A stretch of DNA of 64,000 bases from an uncultured Lachnospiraceae bacterium (GCA_902780385.1 CACZFF010000002.1:1-64000), one strand, 5' to 3'; positions 7,676-16,598 are shown, counted from the first letter of the stretch. The notes: a model not told the origin generated them from the sequence alone. A program made the numbers and translations.

Positions 7676-7823
7676 GTATGTTTTACAATGCCTTTTTTAT
7701 GCGTGGCAAAACCTTTTTTTGTGTTTTGCAAAGCCTTTTTTATGTGTGACAAAGCCTTTTTTGTATGTTTTGCAAAGCCTTCTTTCCGCGTTTTTTCAAG
7801 GCATTTTTGTGCATGTGTTTTTG
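7665..7823. repeat. Degenerate tandem array of about seven CCTTTTTT units
   Basis: After the terminator come about seven units of 21-25 bp with a core GCCTTTTTT: 7665-7686, 7687-7707, 7708-7729, 7730-7750, 7751-7773, 7774-7797 and 7798-7823. Units alternate between a GTATGTTTTGC tail and an ATGTGTGAC tail, suggesting expansion as a dimer of about 43 bp. It fills the gap between convergent genes. A minus-strand frame through it is lysine-rich but starts inside dctP in another frame and is not taken as a gene. Confidence 0.7.
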
Positions 7824-7831
7824 TTAAAAGA

Positions 7832-8842
7832 TCACTCCTCCACAATGGCAGTGTACTCGTCAAAGAGCTCCGCGCCGCAGTCCTCGCGGATGGTCTCCCA
7901 GACCGGCTGACACATCTGCCGCATGTCCTCGTAGTCCTGCTCGGAAGGCGTGACGATCTCCATGCCGGCATCCTCCAGGTATTTGGTGGCTTCCTCGGCC
8001 TTCTGATCTGAAATATCCTTGGCGTCCGCCTGGGCGAGGCGCGCCGCCTCTTCGATGATGGCAGCCTGTTCTTCGGTGAGGCTGTCCATAAACTTGCCGC
8101 TGGCGATCAGGGTGACGAGGTCCGGGACGGCATTGGTCCGGATCAGGCGCTTCTGCTGCTCATAGAGCTTGGCCGTCACGATCAGAGGTAGGGCGTTCTC
8201 CTGGGCGTCGATGGTGCCCTGCTGCAGACCGATGTAGACCTCGGAGAAGGTCATGGGGGTGGGATTGGCATTGACGCTCTTCCAGAACTGGATGTGGTAT
8301 TTGTTCTCCATGACCCGGATCTTCTGTCCCGCGATGGACGAGAGGTCTTCATAGGGTTTCGACATGGTCATTACGCGGAAGCCCTGGTCCGTGATCCCCA
8401 GGAAGCGGTAGCCGTGCTCCCTGTAGATCCTGCGGAACTCATCCATCAGCTTTTCGTTTTCCATGTTTTTGCGGAAGGTATTGATATCCGTATAGACACA
8501 GGGCGTGTCAAAGACACACAGCTGGGGAATATAGCTGACCTGGGGAGAGGGGGAAGCCACGATAAAGGGGATATCTCCGTCCTTCATACTCTCCATCAGC
8601 TCCAGGTCGGTTCCCAGTGTGCTGTCCGTATAGACCTGGATCTTCATTTTGCCGTCACTGAGCTCGCTCACATAATCGGCGAAGGTCTGCGCGAACACAT
8701 TGGTGACCGTATCGCCCGAACTGCAGGTCGCGAGGGGCCAGGCAAAGTGCTGTTCATTTTTTCTGCTGCTGATAAAGCCATAGGCAATTGCAGCGAAAAT
8801 GATCGCGATGGCGATCAGCTGTTTGATTCTTTTTCCACTCAT
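7832..8842 (-). CDS. dctP: TRAP transporter substrate-binding protein DctP (system 1)
   Basis: A 336-residue DctP-family solute receptor that hands carboxylate substrates to the DctQM permease. Family landmarks are R176 (KIRVMEN), which typically binds the substrate carboxylate, and the TFSEVYIGLQQGTIDAQEN block at 198-216. The N-terminus has a single hydrophobic segment (about residues 8-25) but no lipobox cysteine, so the protein may be anchored by an uncleaved helix, unlike its paralog at 26118-27161, which is a lipoprotein. AGGAGGT lies 11 bases before the ATG. It is the last gene of a dctQ-dctM-dctP operon near the quinate/shikimate genes, suggesting a hydroaromatic acid as cargo (inference). 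Confidence 0.9.
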   Translation of the reverse strand: MSGKRIKQLIAIAIIFAAIAYGFISSRKNEQHFAWPLATCSSGDTVTNVFAQTFADYVSELSDGKMKIQVYTDSTLGTDLELMESMKDGDIPFIVASPSPQVSYIPQLCVFDTPCVYTDINTFRKNMENEKLMDEFRRIYREHGYRFLGITDQGFRVMTMSKPYEDLSSIAGQKIRVMENKYHIQFWKSVNANPTPMTFSEVYIGLQQGTIDAQENALPLIVTAKLYEQQKRLIRTNAVPDLVTLIASGKFMDSLTEEQAAIIEEAARLAQADAKDISDQKAEEATKYLEDAGMEIVTPSEQDYEDMRQMCQPVWETIREDCGAELFDEYTAIVEE

Positions 8843-8876
8843 ACTCTGTTATGACCTCCTATTCAGAAACACGATC

Positions 8877-10166
8877 CTAGACCAGCAGCAGGCTGATGGC
8901 CGGGATAAAGGTGATCAGCAGCAGCGCGATGATGAACATGCAGATCAGCGGGATCGCTTTTTTCGAGATGTCCATGACGGGAATATCCGTCATAGCGCTG
9001 GCGACAAACAGGTTGACGCCGATGGGCGGGGTCACATAGCCGATGGCCAGGTTGACAACCATCATGACACCGAAATGAATGCCTGTCATGCCAAAGCCCT
9101 TGACGATTGGCAGCAGGATGGGTGTCAGGATCAGGATGGCCGGCGTCGTGTCCATGAACATGCCGACGATGAGAAGGAAAATATTGATCACGAGCAGGAC
9201 GATGACCTTGCTGGTGAAGTTGGCCAGGATCCAGGAGCTGACGGTCTGCGGGACCTGCATGAGGGTCAGGACTCTGGAGAAAGCGATGGCCGCTGCCATG
9301 ATAAAGAGGATGGGCGTATAGGTGCCCACTGCCTCGAGAAAGAGGTGGTAGAGCTCGGAGAGCTTGATCTCCCTGTAGACCACCAGGCCGATCAGGAGAG
9401 CATAGAAAACAGAGATAACGGCCGCCTCTGTGGGAGAGGCAATACCGCTGTAAATACTGCCCAGAATGATCACAGGGGACAGGACAGCCAGAAAGCTCTC
9501 CTTGATGACGGCGGCAAAGCCTCTGCCGCGCAGTTCGTCAATATATTCCCCGATCTTCTCCTTGTCCTCGCCGTATTTTTTGCAGTGATAGACTGCGTAG
9601 GCCATAAGGAGCAGGGCGATCAGGATGCCGGGGATGATACCCGCAGTAAAGAGGTCGCTGACGGATTCGCCCGAAGCAAGGCCGTACATGATGAAGGGAA
9701 TGCTGGGCGGAATGATGACGCCCAGGCTGCCTGCCACGGCGATGATGGCCACACAGAATTTCTTTTCATAGCCCAGACGCAGCAGGATGGGCAGGGTCAT
9801 GCTGCCGACCGCTGCCACCGTGGCGACGCCGGAGCCAGAGATGGCGCCGTAGAAAAGGCAGGTGACGATGACCGCGCAGGGAAGGCCTGCCGTCCGCTTG
9901 CCGATCAGGAAAGAAAACAGATCGAAAAGACGGCGGGAAATGCCTCCCCTGGCCATGAGAATACCGGACAAAATGAACATAGGCACTGCCAGCATGGGAA
10001 AGCTGTTCAGAGCGTTGAACATGGCGCGGACAATATAGGTGGCGCTGGCCGTAAAGGACGCGTCAAAGGCACTGGGCAGGATACAGGCCGCCGCGAGCGC
10101 CATGGAAATCGGCACTGCCAGAAGGAGCAGGACCGCAAACAAAATCATTACAAATGCAGCAGACAT
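8877..10166 (-). CDS. dctM: TRAP transporter large permease DctM (system 1)
   Basis: A 429-residue, highly hydrophobic membrane protein, the ion-coupled transport subunit of a TRAP system. It shows DctM landmarks: the AVPMFILSGILMARGGIS segment near residues 59-76, GAISGSG in the middle and YVTPPIGVNLFVAS near the end. Its length is typical for the family. The ATG follows directly on the stop codon of dctQ (TAAATG), with AAGGGGGG as ribosome binding site, so the two are translationally coupled. It works with the small subunit just upstream and the receptor just downstream; sodium coupling is expected from the family. Confidence 0.95.
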   Translation of the reverse strand: MSAAFVMILFAVLLLLAVPISMALAAACILPSAFDASFTASATYIVRAMFNALNSFPMLAVPMFILSGILMARGGISRRLFDLFSFLIGKRTAGLPCAVIVTCLFYGAISGSGVATVAAVGSMTLPILLRLGYEKKFCVAIIAVAGSLGVIIPPSIPFIMYGLASGESVSDLFTAGIIPGILIALLLMAYAVYHCKKYGEDKEKIGEYIDELRGRGFAAVIKESFLAVLSPVIILGSIYSGIASPTEAAVISVFYALLIGLVVYREIKLSELYHLFLEAVGTYTPILFIMAAAIAFSRVLTLMQVPQTVSSWILANFTSKVIVLLVINIFLLIVGMFMDTTPAILILTPILLPIVKGFGMTGIHFGVMMVVNLAIGYVTPPIGVNLFVASAMTDIPVMDISKKAIPLICMFIIALLLITFIPAISLLLV

Positions 10167-10691
10167 TTAGACTTCCCCCCTTTCGTGCTCTTCTTCTCTC
10201 TCACCCCTGCGGATCATGGCGATCCTGGAGATCAGTTTCTGAAGCAGACGGATCTCGCACAGTCCGAAGGAAATCACTGTGATCGACTGCACGATCCACA
10301 TGGGAATGCCCACGGCAGGACTTGCCGCCTTTCCCAGATAGGAAGCCCGCACAAAGTGATAGGCAAAAGGAAGCAGATAGCCGAAGAGGACCAGCTCGAC
10401 CAGATAGCTGACCAGGCGGAAGACGTGCACGCCCATGCCGCCGAAGTCGTCCCTGAACCACTCCACAAACTGCTCGATCTTGATGGATTTACTGTTCTTC
10501 ACACAGTAGCTGATGCTGAGGAAACCGGTCCAGATAAAGCAGAACCTGGTGATCTCCTCCGACCAGGAAAGTGAATTTCCCAGCGCGTATCTGGCAACGA
10601 TCTGGATGCCCATGATGATCATCATGATAAACAAAAGCGCCACCAGAAGAATCTCTTCAAAATGCCTGTCCAGCCATTTGACTGCCTTCAT
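10167..10691 (-). CDS. dctQ: TRAP transporter small permease DctQ (system 1)
   Basis: A 174-residue protein with four predicted membrane helices, the small subunit of a TRAP transporter that forms a complex with DctM. The WSEEITRF motif (residues about 43-50) after the first helix is diagnostic of DctQ proteins. It is the first gene of the operon and its stop abuts the dctM start. The C-terminus is a charged tail rich in R and E. The AT-rich region upstream (10692-10925) should hold the promoter. Confidence 0.92.
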   Translation of the reverse strand: MKAVKWLDRHFEEILLVALLFIMMIIMGIQIVARYALGNSLSWSEEITRFCFIWTGFLSISYCVKNSKSIKIEQFVEWFRDDFGGMGVHVFRLVSYLVELVLFGYLLPFAYHFVRASYLGKAASPAVGIPMWIVQSITVISFGLCEIRLLQKLISRIAMIRRGEREEEHERGEV

Positions 10692-11019
10692 GATTCTCCC
10701 CCTCTTTCTTCTTGAGATCTGCAGAAAAGGAATATGGCCCGCTTCTTCAGAAAAAGCCGGCTCCGGCAGCCGGTGTCCTGGCCTTTCGGGCAGACTGCCC
10801 CTCTCCTGCTATTGTGTCAAAAATATAACATTCTCGCATACTCAAAATTATATCTACAAAAAGGAAAGTTTGCACATATAATCCTCATTTTAAACCATGA
10901 AACTTTCTACGCGAACCAATAGAGAGAATCAATAAGAATGTGGTTTGTGAATAATCTATAGCATACATAGCATATGCCATTGCCAACCGCTGTAATCAGC
11001 TGCTGAGAGCCGGACAAAA
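10692..11019. other. Intergenic region upstream of TRAP operon 1
   Basis: About 330 bases without a gene. The part from 10815 to 10960 is AT-rich and is the likely promoter region of the TRAP operon on the minus strand. I see no confident LysR box or -35/-10 pair. Confidence 0.4.
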
Positions 11020-11057
11020 AAGGCCACCCGAATGGAGCATCCATCCGGGTGGTCAGC
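11018..11057 (-). terminator. Intrinsic terminator after desulfoferrodoxin gene
   Basis: CCACCCG (from 11024) pairs with CGGGTGG (ending 11053) around an ATGGAGCATCCAT core that also pairs. A T-run follows on the minus strand, so it ends the transcript of the desulfoferrodoxin gene. Confidence 0.8.
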
Positions 11058-11175
11058 ATTTTTCATGTCGCGGCTATTGAAAAAAACGACAGTACTCTCC
11101 TCTCACTTCCTCCCCATGCCGGGAGGACTGATCAGACAGTCAGATTGAAGATTCCTGAAAAGGAATGGCCGTCAA

Positions 11176-11556
11176 TCAGATATCCTTTTTCCAAAGGCCG
11201 TGCAGGTTGCAGTACTCATAAGCGGTGACAGCCTTGTCATCGACCAGAGTAAAGTCAGCCGCGGGAGCCTCGCCGGGCTCAAGGAACTTGCACTGAACGC
11301 CCTTCTCGGTCTCGAGGGCGATGAAGGTGATGTAGTGGGCATCCAGCATAGGGTGCTCGACGGAGCCGACTTTGACCTTGACAACGCCGTCTTCGACAGC
11401 GACATCGGGGACGTGTTTCTCTTTCGCGCCGTCGGTATCATTTGCGCGGACTTCGCTCATAGGCTCGCCGCAGCAGGAGGGAGAACATCCGCCTCTGTTG
11501 ATTTTCACGACCATGCTGCCGCACTTTTTGCACTTAAAAACTACGAGTTTTGCCAT
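11176..11556 (-). CDS. dfx: Desulfoferrodoxin (superoxide reductase)
   Basis: A 126-residue superoxide reductase that reduces superoxide to peroxide in the anaerobe cytoplasm. The N-terminal desulforedoxin-like domain has CKKC (about residues 9-12) and a second pair PSCCGEPM. The catalytic centre II ligands are visible: the EHPM histidine, DAHYI histidine and the C-terminal CNLHG. Length is typical for the two-domain form. The start at 11556 is chosen because AAGGGG precedes it and the upstream in-frame residues are not conserved-looking. It stands alone with its own terminator, downstream of the TetM-Rae1-like fusion gene. Confidence 0.93.
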   Translation of the reverse strand: MAKLVVFKCKKCGSMVVKINRGGCSPSCCGEPMSEVRANDTDGAKEKHVPDVAVEDGVVKVKVGSVEHPMLDAHYITFIALETEKGVQCKFLEPGEAPAADFTLVDDKAVTAYEYCNLHGLWKKDI

Positions 11557-11857
11557 AATAACCCCTTTCTTCTCCCGGGAATACTCTGCCGGATCCCGCA
11601 GATCATAAACCGGACCCGGTGTATGGAATATCCCGTGCCGAGACGATAGAACAATTGTTTTCCGATTTCTATTATATCCCATTCACCGACAATTTTGAAT
11701 AAAAAAAGCATGATATTCTAATGTATTTTTTACATAATGAACAAAAATTCTGCCGGCAGGAAACGCATTTTGTGCATGGAGGCGGAGCCGCGGGTACTCC
11801 GGAGCTTCCGGTCGCCGCCGGCAAATCCACCCCCCTGTGCTGCCCCATATGACTATT
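11557..11857. other. Intergenic region, desulfoferrodoxin to GTPase fusion
   Basis: 301 bases without a gene. The stretch 11640-11760 is AT-rich and probably carries the dfx promoter. A GC-rich part (11775-11830) may fold at the 3' end of the GTPase gene but has no clear T-run. Confidence 0.35.
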
Positions 11858-14800
11858 TTATTCATCTGTCCCGATGCCGTAGCGCTCCCGCATCTCCCGC
11901 TCCGTGAACAGGATCTCCTCCAGCAACATCTGGGCGGACATGCGGTAGGCGCCGGCGCCGAAGATAATGATCTGTTCGACGGCATCCGACGTGGCGACCG
12001 TGACGCGGTATTTTTTAGCCAGGACGTGGGCGGTCTTCTCGATGTAGAGGTCGGCAGTCTCCGCCTCTTTTGTAAAGACGACGTCGATATTGTGCCAGCG
12101 CAGGACCTCGCCGGGACCGCCGGCGACCTTGTAGGCGTCAAAGACCAGGATCACCTTTTCTGTGCGGTAGCCGGCAAAGTTGGACAGAATATCCATCAGC
12201 TTGTCGCGGGCGGACTTGATGTCCCGCATAGCAAGCTCACGGAGGTCATTCCAGGCAAAAATGATGTTGTAGCCGTCGACCAGCAGGTAATGGTCCTGCG
12301 GGGCAGGCTTCTTTTTCCTGACAGAGGCATCCGGCTGCTCTCCGCTCTCCAGCCCCCATGGATCATCCGCACCGGCCTTTTTCTTCTTCGGGGCCCCGTC
12401 CGGGCCTGCCGCAGGGTCAAACAGATCGCTCCCGCTGCCGGCTCTGGATTTAATCTGTCCGTAGGTGCGCTCGAAGATCTGCATGAGTTCTTTTTCAGCC
12501 GCAAAGACAGCCTGCTGGCGGCGCTTGAAGGCATCGTCCTGCTTTCGGCCCCCTGTACCGGACGGACCGCCGCCCTGACCGGAGGCACCTGCATTTCTGC
12601 CTCCGCTGCCTCCGCCGCCTCTGCTTCCTCCGTTTCCGGCAGCAGTGCCGTTCGGGTCTGTATCCAGGATGCCCTGCTCGAGCAGGTGCTTCTTTTTCTC
12701 GCGCTCCTCTGCCGCCTTTCTGGCGCGCTCGGCAGCCAGATCCAGAGCCTCTTCCTCGGTCATGGCAGGTGCTTCCTCCGGGAAGCGCCAGCCGGTGTCC
12801 ACATGCATAAAACTGCGGACCTCGTACCAGGGAATGATGGTGCCGGCGCCGTGGGAGCAGAACACAGAGGAGGAAGGGTTGCGGACATCCAGCTCGGGGT
12901 CATAGCCCGAGGCCGCGATGACCGCCTCCGCGTTTTTGCAGGGGACATAGCCCTTTAGGGTGCACTGAAGAGACCCTGCACCGCGGGTGTAGGCGGCGAC
13001 CTCCTCGACGTAGTTGCCCAGGGCTGCGACCGTCACGGTTCCCTGCAGGACCGCTGTATTGTTTTTAGAAGAAAACTCAGGCTGGCCGAAGGAGGCGTCC
13101 ATCTGCTGCAGGTCCGACATGGCCCTGCCCAGGTTCTCCTGAGGAAGTTCCAGGCAGAAGCTGTAGGCCGGCTCCAGAAGGACCGACTGCGCCATCATCA
13201 GGCCCTGGCGGACTGCCCGGTAGGTGGCCTTGCGGAAATCGCCGCCCTCCGTATGCTTGGCATGGGCGCGGCCGCCGATGATGCTAATCTTCATATCCGT
13301 GATCTCGGCGCCCATGAGCACTCCCCTGTGGCGGCGCTCCTCCAGATGGGTCATGATCAGGCGCTGCCAGTTGAGGGCCAGATCGTTGACGGAACAGCGG
13401 CTCTCAAAGACCAGTCCGCTGCCGGGTTCACCGGGCTCCAGCAGCAGGTGGACCTCTGCGTAGTGGCGCAGGGGCTCGAAATGGCCGACGCCCTCCACGG
13501 TGTCAGCAATGGTCTCCTTGTAGATGATCCTGGAGGGTCCGAACTCGATCTGCATGTCGAAGCGGTCCTTGATCAGGCGCTGCAGGATCTCCCTCTGGAC
13601 CTGACCCATGACCTGGACAGTGATCTCCTTTTTCTCCTCATCGTAGGACAGGCGGAGCATGGGATCCTCTTCCTCCAGGGCGCGCAGCTTTCTGTAGGCC
13701 GCGTAGAGGTCCTGTCCGGGCGGCAGGATCAGCCGGCTCTGCATGACCGGCTGCAGCAGACGCTCGGTCTCCTCCCTGTCCGCCTCGGCCCCCAGTCCCA
13801 TACCGGCCCGGGTCCCTGTCAGCCCCGGGACGGCGACAATGATGCCGGCGGGAGCCTCCTGCAGGGCCTCATACTTTTCCCCTTTGTAAAAGCGGAGCTG
13901 GGCCGCCTTCTCGGGCTGCCCTTTTTCATCCGGGCTCTCCGGAATCTGCTGCCTGGGCAGAAGGGAGCCGCCGGTGATCTTCATCCAGGTAAGCCGCGCG
14001 CCGGTCCCCGTTCCGCCGCCTGCGGAAGCATTGCCGCCCTCGTGGGTAATCTTGTAGATCCTGGCGCCGAAAGTCTCCCCGCGGGGCGGCTCCTTGGCCA
14101 ATGTATCCATCATAGCCAGCAGGTCGTCGACCCCTTCCTCCCGAAGGGCCGAGCCGAAGCAGACCGGAAAGAGCTTTCGCTCCGCGGCCAGCTCCGCCGC
14201 ATCCGCCAGCGTGATCTCCTCCCCGTCAAAAAAGCGCTCCATCAGGTCCTCGTCGCAGACTGCGATCTCCTCCTGCAGTTGAGGAGAAAAGACCGGTTCG
14301 GTCTGCAGGGGCGCATATTCTGCAGAATCTTTACTTGAAAAAACATCGGGTTTTCCGGAAAAAGCACCAGATGCGCCCCCACCTGAGGCAGCACCAGCCG
14401 CAGCGTCGGCCGGAACGGCCGCCGCGAAGGCCTCCTGCAGATCCACGCAGGCACTTCCGAGTTCCTCCCGAATCTGCGCATAGACAGCCGCCCGGTCCGC
14501 CCCGGACTGGTCCATCTTGTTGACAAACAGAAAGGCAGGAACCCCGTAATGCTCCAGAAGTCTCCAGAGCGTGCGCACCTGCCCGGTGACGCCGTCCGCC
14601 GCGCTGATGATCAGGACCGCGTAATCCAGCACCTGCAGGACTCGCTCCATCTCTGTGGAAAAATCGGCGTGTCCGGGCGTATCCACCAGGGTCCAGATTC
14701 GCTCGATCTGTGTCCGGCTGCCCGTCGTTCCGGCTGTTCCGGCTGCCGGCCCGCCTGTTCTGCCCGCTTTTCGGTTTTTTTTCGCGGTTTCCGTGGGTAG

Positions 14801-15013
14801 AGAAAAAACCGGCCTGGTCGTGAACGAGGCCTGCTTGGAAAAAATCGTGATGCCCCGGTCCCGCTCCATGGAATCGGTATCCAGGAAAGCATCCCCGTGG
14901 TCCACCCGTCCCGCATTGCGGATCGCGCCGGTGCGATGCAGAAGCGCCTCCGAAAGCGTTGTCTTGCCCGCGTCCACGTGTGCCAGCAGACCGATACAGA
15001 TATATTCACGCAT
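11858..15013 (-). CDS. TetM-like ribosomal GTPase fused to a Rae1/YacP-type NYN ribonuclease
   Basis: A 1051-residue fusion. The N-terminal two thirds is an EF-G-like ribosomal protection GTPase of the TetM/TetO group, with AHVDAGKTT (G1, residues 11-19), DRGITI (G2), DTPGHADF (G3) and NKMD (G4). Low-complexity stretches interrupt it, one between G2 and G3 and one after G4. A long Gly/Ser-rich linker (about residues 780-900) leads to a complete NYN domain (907-1051) with VDGYNII, VFDAYK, FTKEAETAD and ATSDAVEQ. These match B. subtilis Rae1 (YacP), an endoribonuclease that cuts mRNA in the ribosomal A site. TetM-type proteins act at the same site, so the fusion could deliver a nuclease to the A site. 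TetM itself is about 640 residues. No ribosome binding site stronger than AAAGGAT is seen. It is probably a single-gene unit. Confidence 0.9.
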   Translation of the reverse strand: MREYICIGLLAHVDAGKTTLSEALLHRTGAIRNAGRVDHGDAFLDTDSMERDRGITIFSKQASFTTRPVFSLPTETAKKNRKAGRTGGPAAGTAGTTGSRTQIERIWTLVDTPGHADFSTEMERVLQVLDYAVLIISAADGVTGQVRTLWRLLEHYGVPAFLFVNKMDQSGADRAAVYAQIREELGSACVDLQEAFAAAVPADAAAGAASGGGASGAFSGKPDVFSSKDSAEYAPLQTEPVFSPQLQEEIAVCDEDLMERFFDGEEITLADAAELAAERKLFPVCFGSALREEGVDDLLAMMDTLAKEPPRGETFGARIYKITHEGGNASAGGGTGTGARLTWMKITGGSLLPRQQIPESPDEKGQPEKAAQLRFYKGEKYEALQEAPAGIIVAVPGLTGTRAGMGLGAEADREETERLLQPVMQSRLILPPGQDLYAAYRKLRALEEEDPMLRLSYDEEKKEITVQVMGQVQREILQRLIKDRFDMQIEFGPSRIIYKETIADTVEGVGHFEPLRHYAEVHLLLEPGEPGSGLVFESRCSVNDLALNWQRLIMTHLEERRHRGVLMGAEITDMKISIIGGRAHAKHTEGGDFRKATYRAVRQGLMMAQSVLLEPAYSFCLELPQENLGRAMSDLQQMDASFGQPEFSSKNNTAVLQGTVTVAALGNYVEEVAAYTRGAGSLQCTLKGYVPCKNAEAVIAASGYDPELDVRNPSSSVFCSHGAGTIIPWYEVRSFMHVDTGWRFPEEAPAMTEEEALDLAAERARKAAEEREKKKHLLEQGILDTDPNGTAAGNGGSRGGGGSGGRNAGASGQGGGPSGTGGRKQDDAFKRRQQAVFAAEKELMQIFERTYGQIKSRAGSGSDLFDPAAGPDGAPKKKKAGADDPWGLESGEQPDASVRKKKPAPQDHYLLVDGYNIIFAWNDLRELAMRDIKSARDKLMDILSNFAGYRTEKVILVFDAYKVAGGPGEVLRWHNIDVVFTKEAETADLYIEKTAHVLAKKYRVTVATSDAVEQIIIFGAGAYRMSAQMLLEEILFTEREMRERYGIGTDE

Positions 15014-15081
15014 ATTTGTTTATCCTTTTTTCGTTTATTCTTTATGGTCAAAATCCATTATGATCATAGTTCTTTATGAGT

Positions 15082-15111
15082 ATCATTCTTAATGATGATC
15101 ATTCTTAATGA
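15082..15111. promoter_or_regulatory. Tandem palindromic operator candidate upstream of the GTPase-nuclease fusion
   Basis: ATCATTCTTAATGA occurs twice (15082-15095, 15098-15111), 69 bases before the start codon. Each copy is a palindrome TCATT-N3-AATGA, and across the junction AATGAT-G-ATCATT forms a 6-1-6 repeat like the boxes of Fur/PerR-family repressors. A possible -10 TATGAT lies downstream on the minus strand. Confidence 0.5.
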
Positions 15112-15169
15112 CAACCGTGCATTAATCATCTCAGTGTTCAAAGAGCTCAGCACATCGTATTCTCAGTCT

Positions 15170-15946
15170 TTAAAAACCGCCTTCTGCAGGTCTTTTTCCG
15201 ATCAGCTTGACGATTTCCTTTTCAGGGCTGTCGGGGTATGCTCCGCGGACATGCCGGAAAACGCGGTCCCAGGATTGTGCGGGGGATTCCGCATAGGCTT
15301 TTGTCACAGCGGCGTGGCCCCAGACCGCTTCCGGGGGCTGCAGGACAGATACCGACATACCGTATTCCTGCCCCCGCTTGTTCTTCCTTCTGCGGAAATC
15401 CGTGATGACAAGGTAGATCTGCATCTGGAGTCCGGTGATGATGCCCGGGTAGTTTTTCTCCCTGCCCTTCCCGAATCCAGCCATCTTTTTGAGGTCCGTG
15501 GACAGGATCTGATCCGTCTTCCAGGTCACATCCCCGTCTTCATCTATGTCCATCATGAAATCCATGATCATCTTTTCGCGCCGACTGGCAAGGCCGTCCT
15601 CCCAGCGGGCGTCAAAATCGTAGCCCTCACGCCGGAAATTTGCAAAATACGGCAGCCATTCCAAACTGATAAAGCCCGCTCTGCCGCCGAAAAACTTCCC
15701 GTAGGCGACCTGACGGCCGGCGGCAATGATCTCCCGCCACTCCCAGGGATCCTCACTGCGGATACCCGACCACCAGTAGTCGGGTGATGTGTGTTCCTCG
15801 GCGGAAAAGCCTGTCACACCGTTCCCGAAAAGGGGGAGAAATCCAATCTCATTGATCCAGTTGATAAGCTCCTGCCATGTGCGGATCCTGTAGGGGTCGT
15901 CCCAGGCCATTCCGCGCATGATCCACTCGCCGTTTTCGATCGACAT
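15170..15946 (-). CDS. AlkZ-related (winged-helix) protein, function unknown
   Basis: A 258-residue soluble protein that I associate with the AlkZ-related family of Clostridia; AlkZ proteins are winged-helix DNA glycosylases. Visible features are a conserved-looking block around DYWWSGI, DPWEWREII and YGKFFGG, followed by basic and aromatic residues. The QxQ-type catalytic motif of true AlkZ/AlkX glycosylases is not obvious, so activity is uncertain. I chose the start at 15946 because AGGA lies 6 bases upstream; starts at 15997 and 16024 are also in frame. It is followed by the GTPase fusion gene in divergent spacing, with no clear operon partner. Confidence 0.55.
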   Translation of the reverse strand: MSIENGEWIMRGMAWDDPYRIRTWQELINWINEIGFLPLFGNGVTGFSAEEHTSPDYWWSGIRSEDPWEWREIIAAGRQVAYGKFFGGRAGFISLEWLPYFANFRREGYDFDARWEDGLASRREKMIMDFMMDIDEDGDVTWKTDQILSTDLKKMAGFGKGREKNYPGIITGLQMQIYLVITDFRRRKNKRGQEYGMSVSVLQPPEAVWGHAAVTKAYAESPAQSWDRVFRHVRGAYPDSPEKEIVKLIGKRPAEGGF

Positions 15947-16024
15947 CTCTAGTCCTGTCTCCTGTTCTCCTGCTTTTTTTGAAAATACGCGATTCATTAT
16001 AACATCCCAGGCAATCCAGAACAA

Positions 16025-16598
16025 TCGTTCGTGCAGAAATACAGCCCCTCGGCCGGCTCTCTTGGGAGTGATTTTTTACTCCCAGGGCGCCTTTGTCGCT
16101 TCGCTTTTTTCGGGCATGCGTGACCTTTTGCTCAGCACGGCCCCCAGTCGCTTCGCTCCCTCTCTCGCAGTGGTGATCTTTTACTTAAGGAACGCCTCTG
16201 TCGCTTTGAATTTTCATGATAGTGTCTGAATCGTATCGTTAATATTTTAATTATCGGCATTCCGGCTTGTCTTTATTGAAAATGCAGCATGATAGACGTA
16301 AAATTTATATAGATTCCGGAAGCAGATGCCTGGACGGCTCAGCTTCCGACCTGTCATTTTTTCCGGCTGCAGACCGGCACTGGCTTTCTCCTGGAATGGT
16401 GTAAGCTCCTTTGTTCACTGATCATTTAGATGAGAAGCCGAAGCCGCTCAAAGATATCTCAGGTATTCCGGGCCTTGAAGTCTCCTGAAGGCATTCCGGG
16501 CATTGAACCCCTGAAGACATTCCAGCTCATCAAGATATTCCGGGCATTCCGGCCTGCAGGCGGAGGGTTTTTGTTTTTTTTAAGAATGGGAGGTAATC
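16025..16598. other. Long intergenic region with short degenerate repeats
   Basis: 574 bases without a credible gene. Three loosely similar CGCTTCGC-containing segments lie at 16095-16205. A degenerate array with the core ATTCCGGGC spans about 16466-16556, with units starting AGGTATTCCGG, AGGCATTCCGG, AGACATTCCAG and AGATATTCCGG. The aldA promoter is expected in the AT-rich part at 16210-16310. Confidence 0.45.

Noticed and set aside
7630-7830. CRISPR array
   Set aside because: Units are degenerate and contiguous without unique spacers, and no cas genes are present.
7603-7971. Minus-strand lysine-rich frame through the T-rich array
   Set aside because: It starts inside dctP in another frame, has no ribosome binding site and its repeats are those of the DNA array.
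8799-10574. Plus-strand 591-residue frame rich in Asp, His and Gln
   Set aside because: It is antisense to dctM and dctQ and has the composition of a complement of membrane-protein codons.
11858-15013. True acquired tetracycline resistance gene (tetM/tetO)
   Set aside because: Length, inserts and NYN fusion differ from TetM/TetO, and no conjugative transposon genes or leader peptide are nearby.
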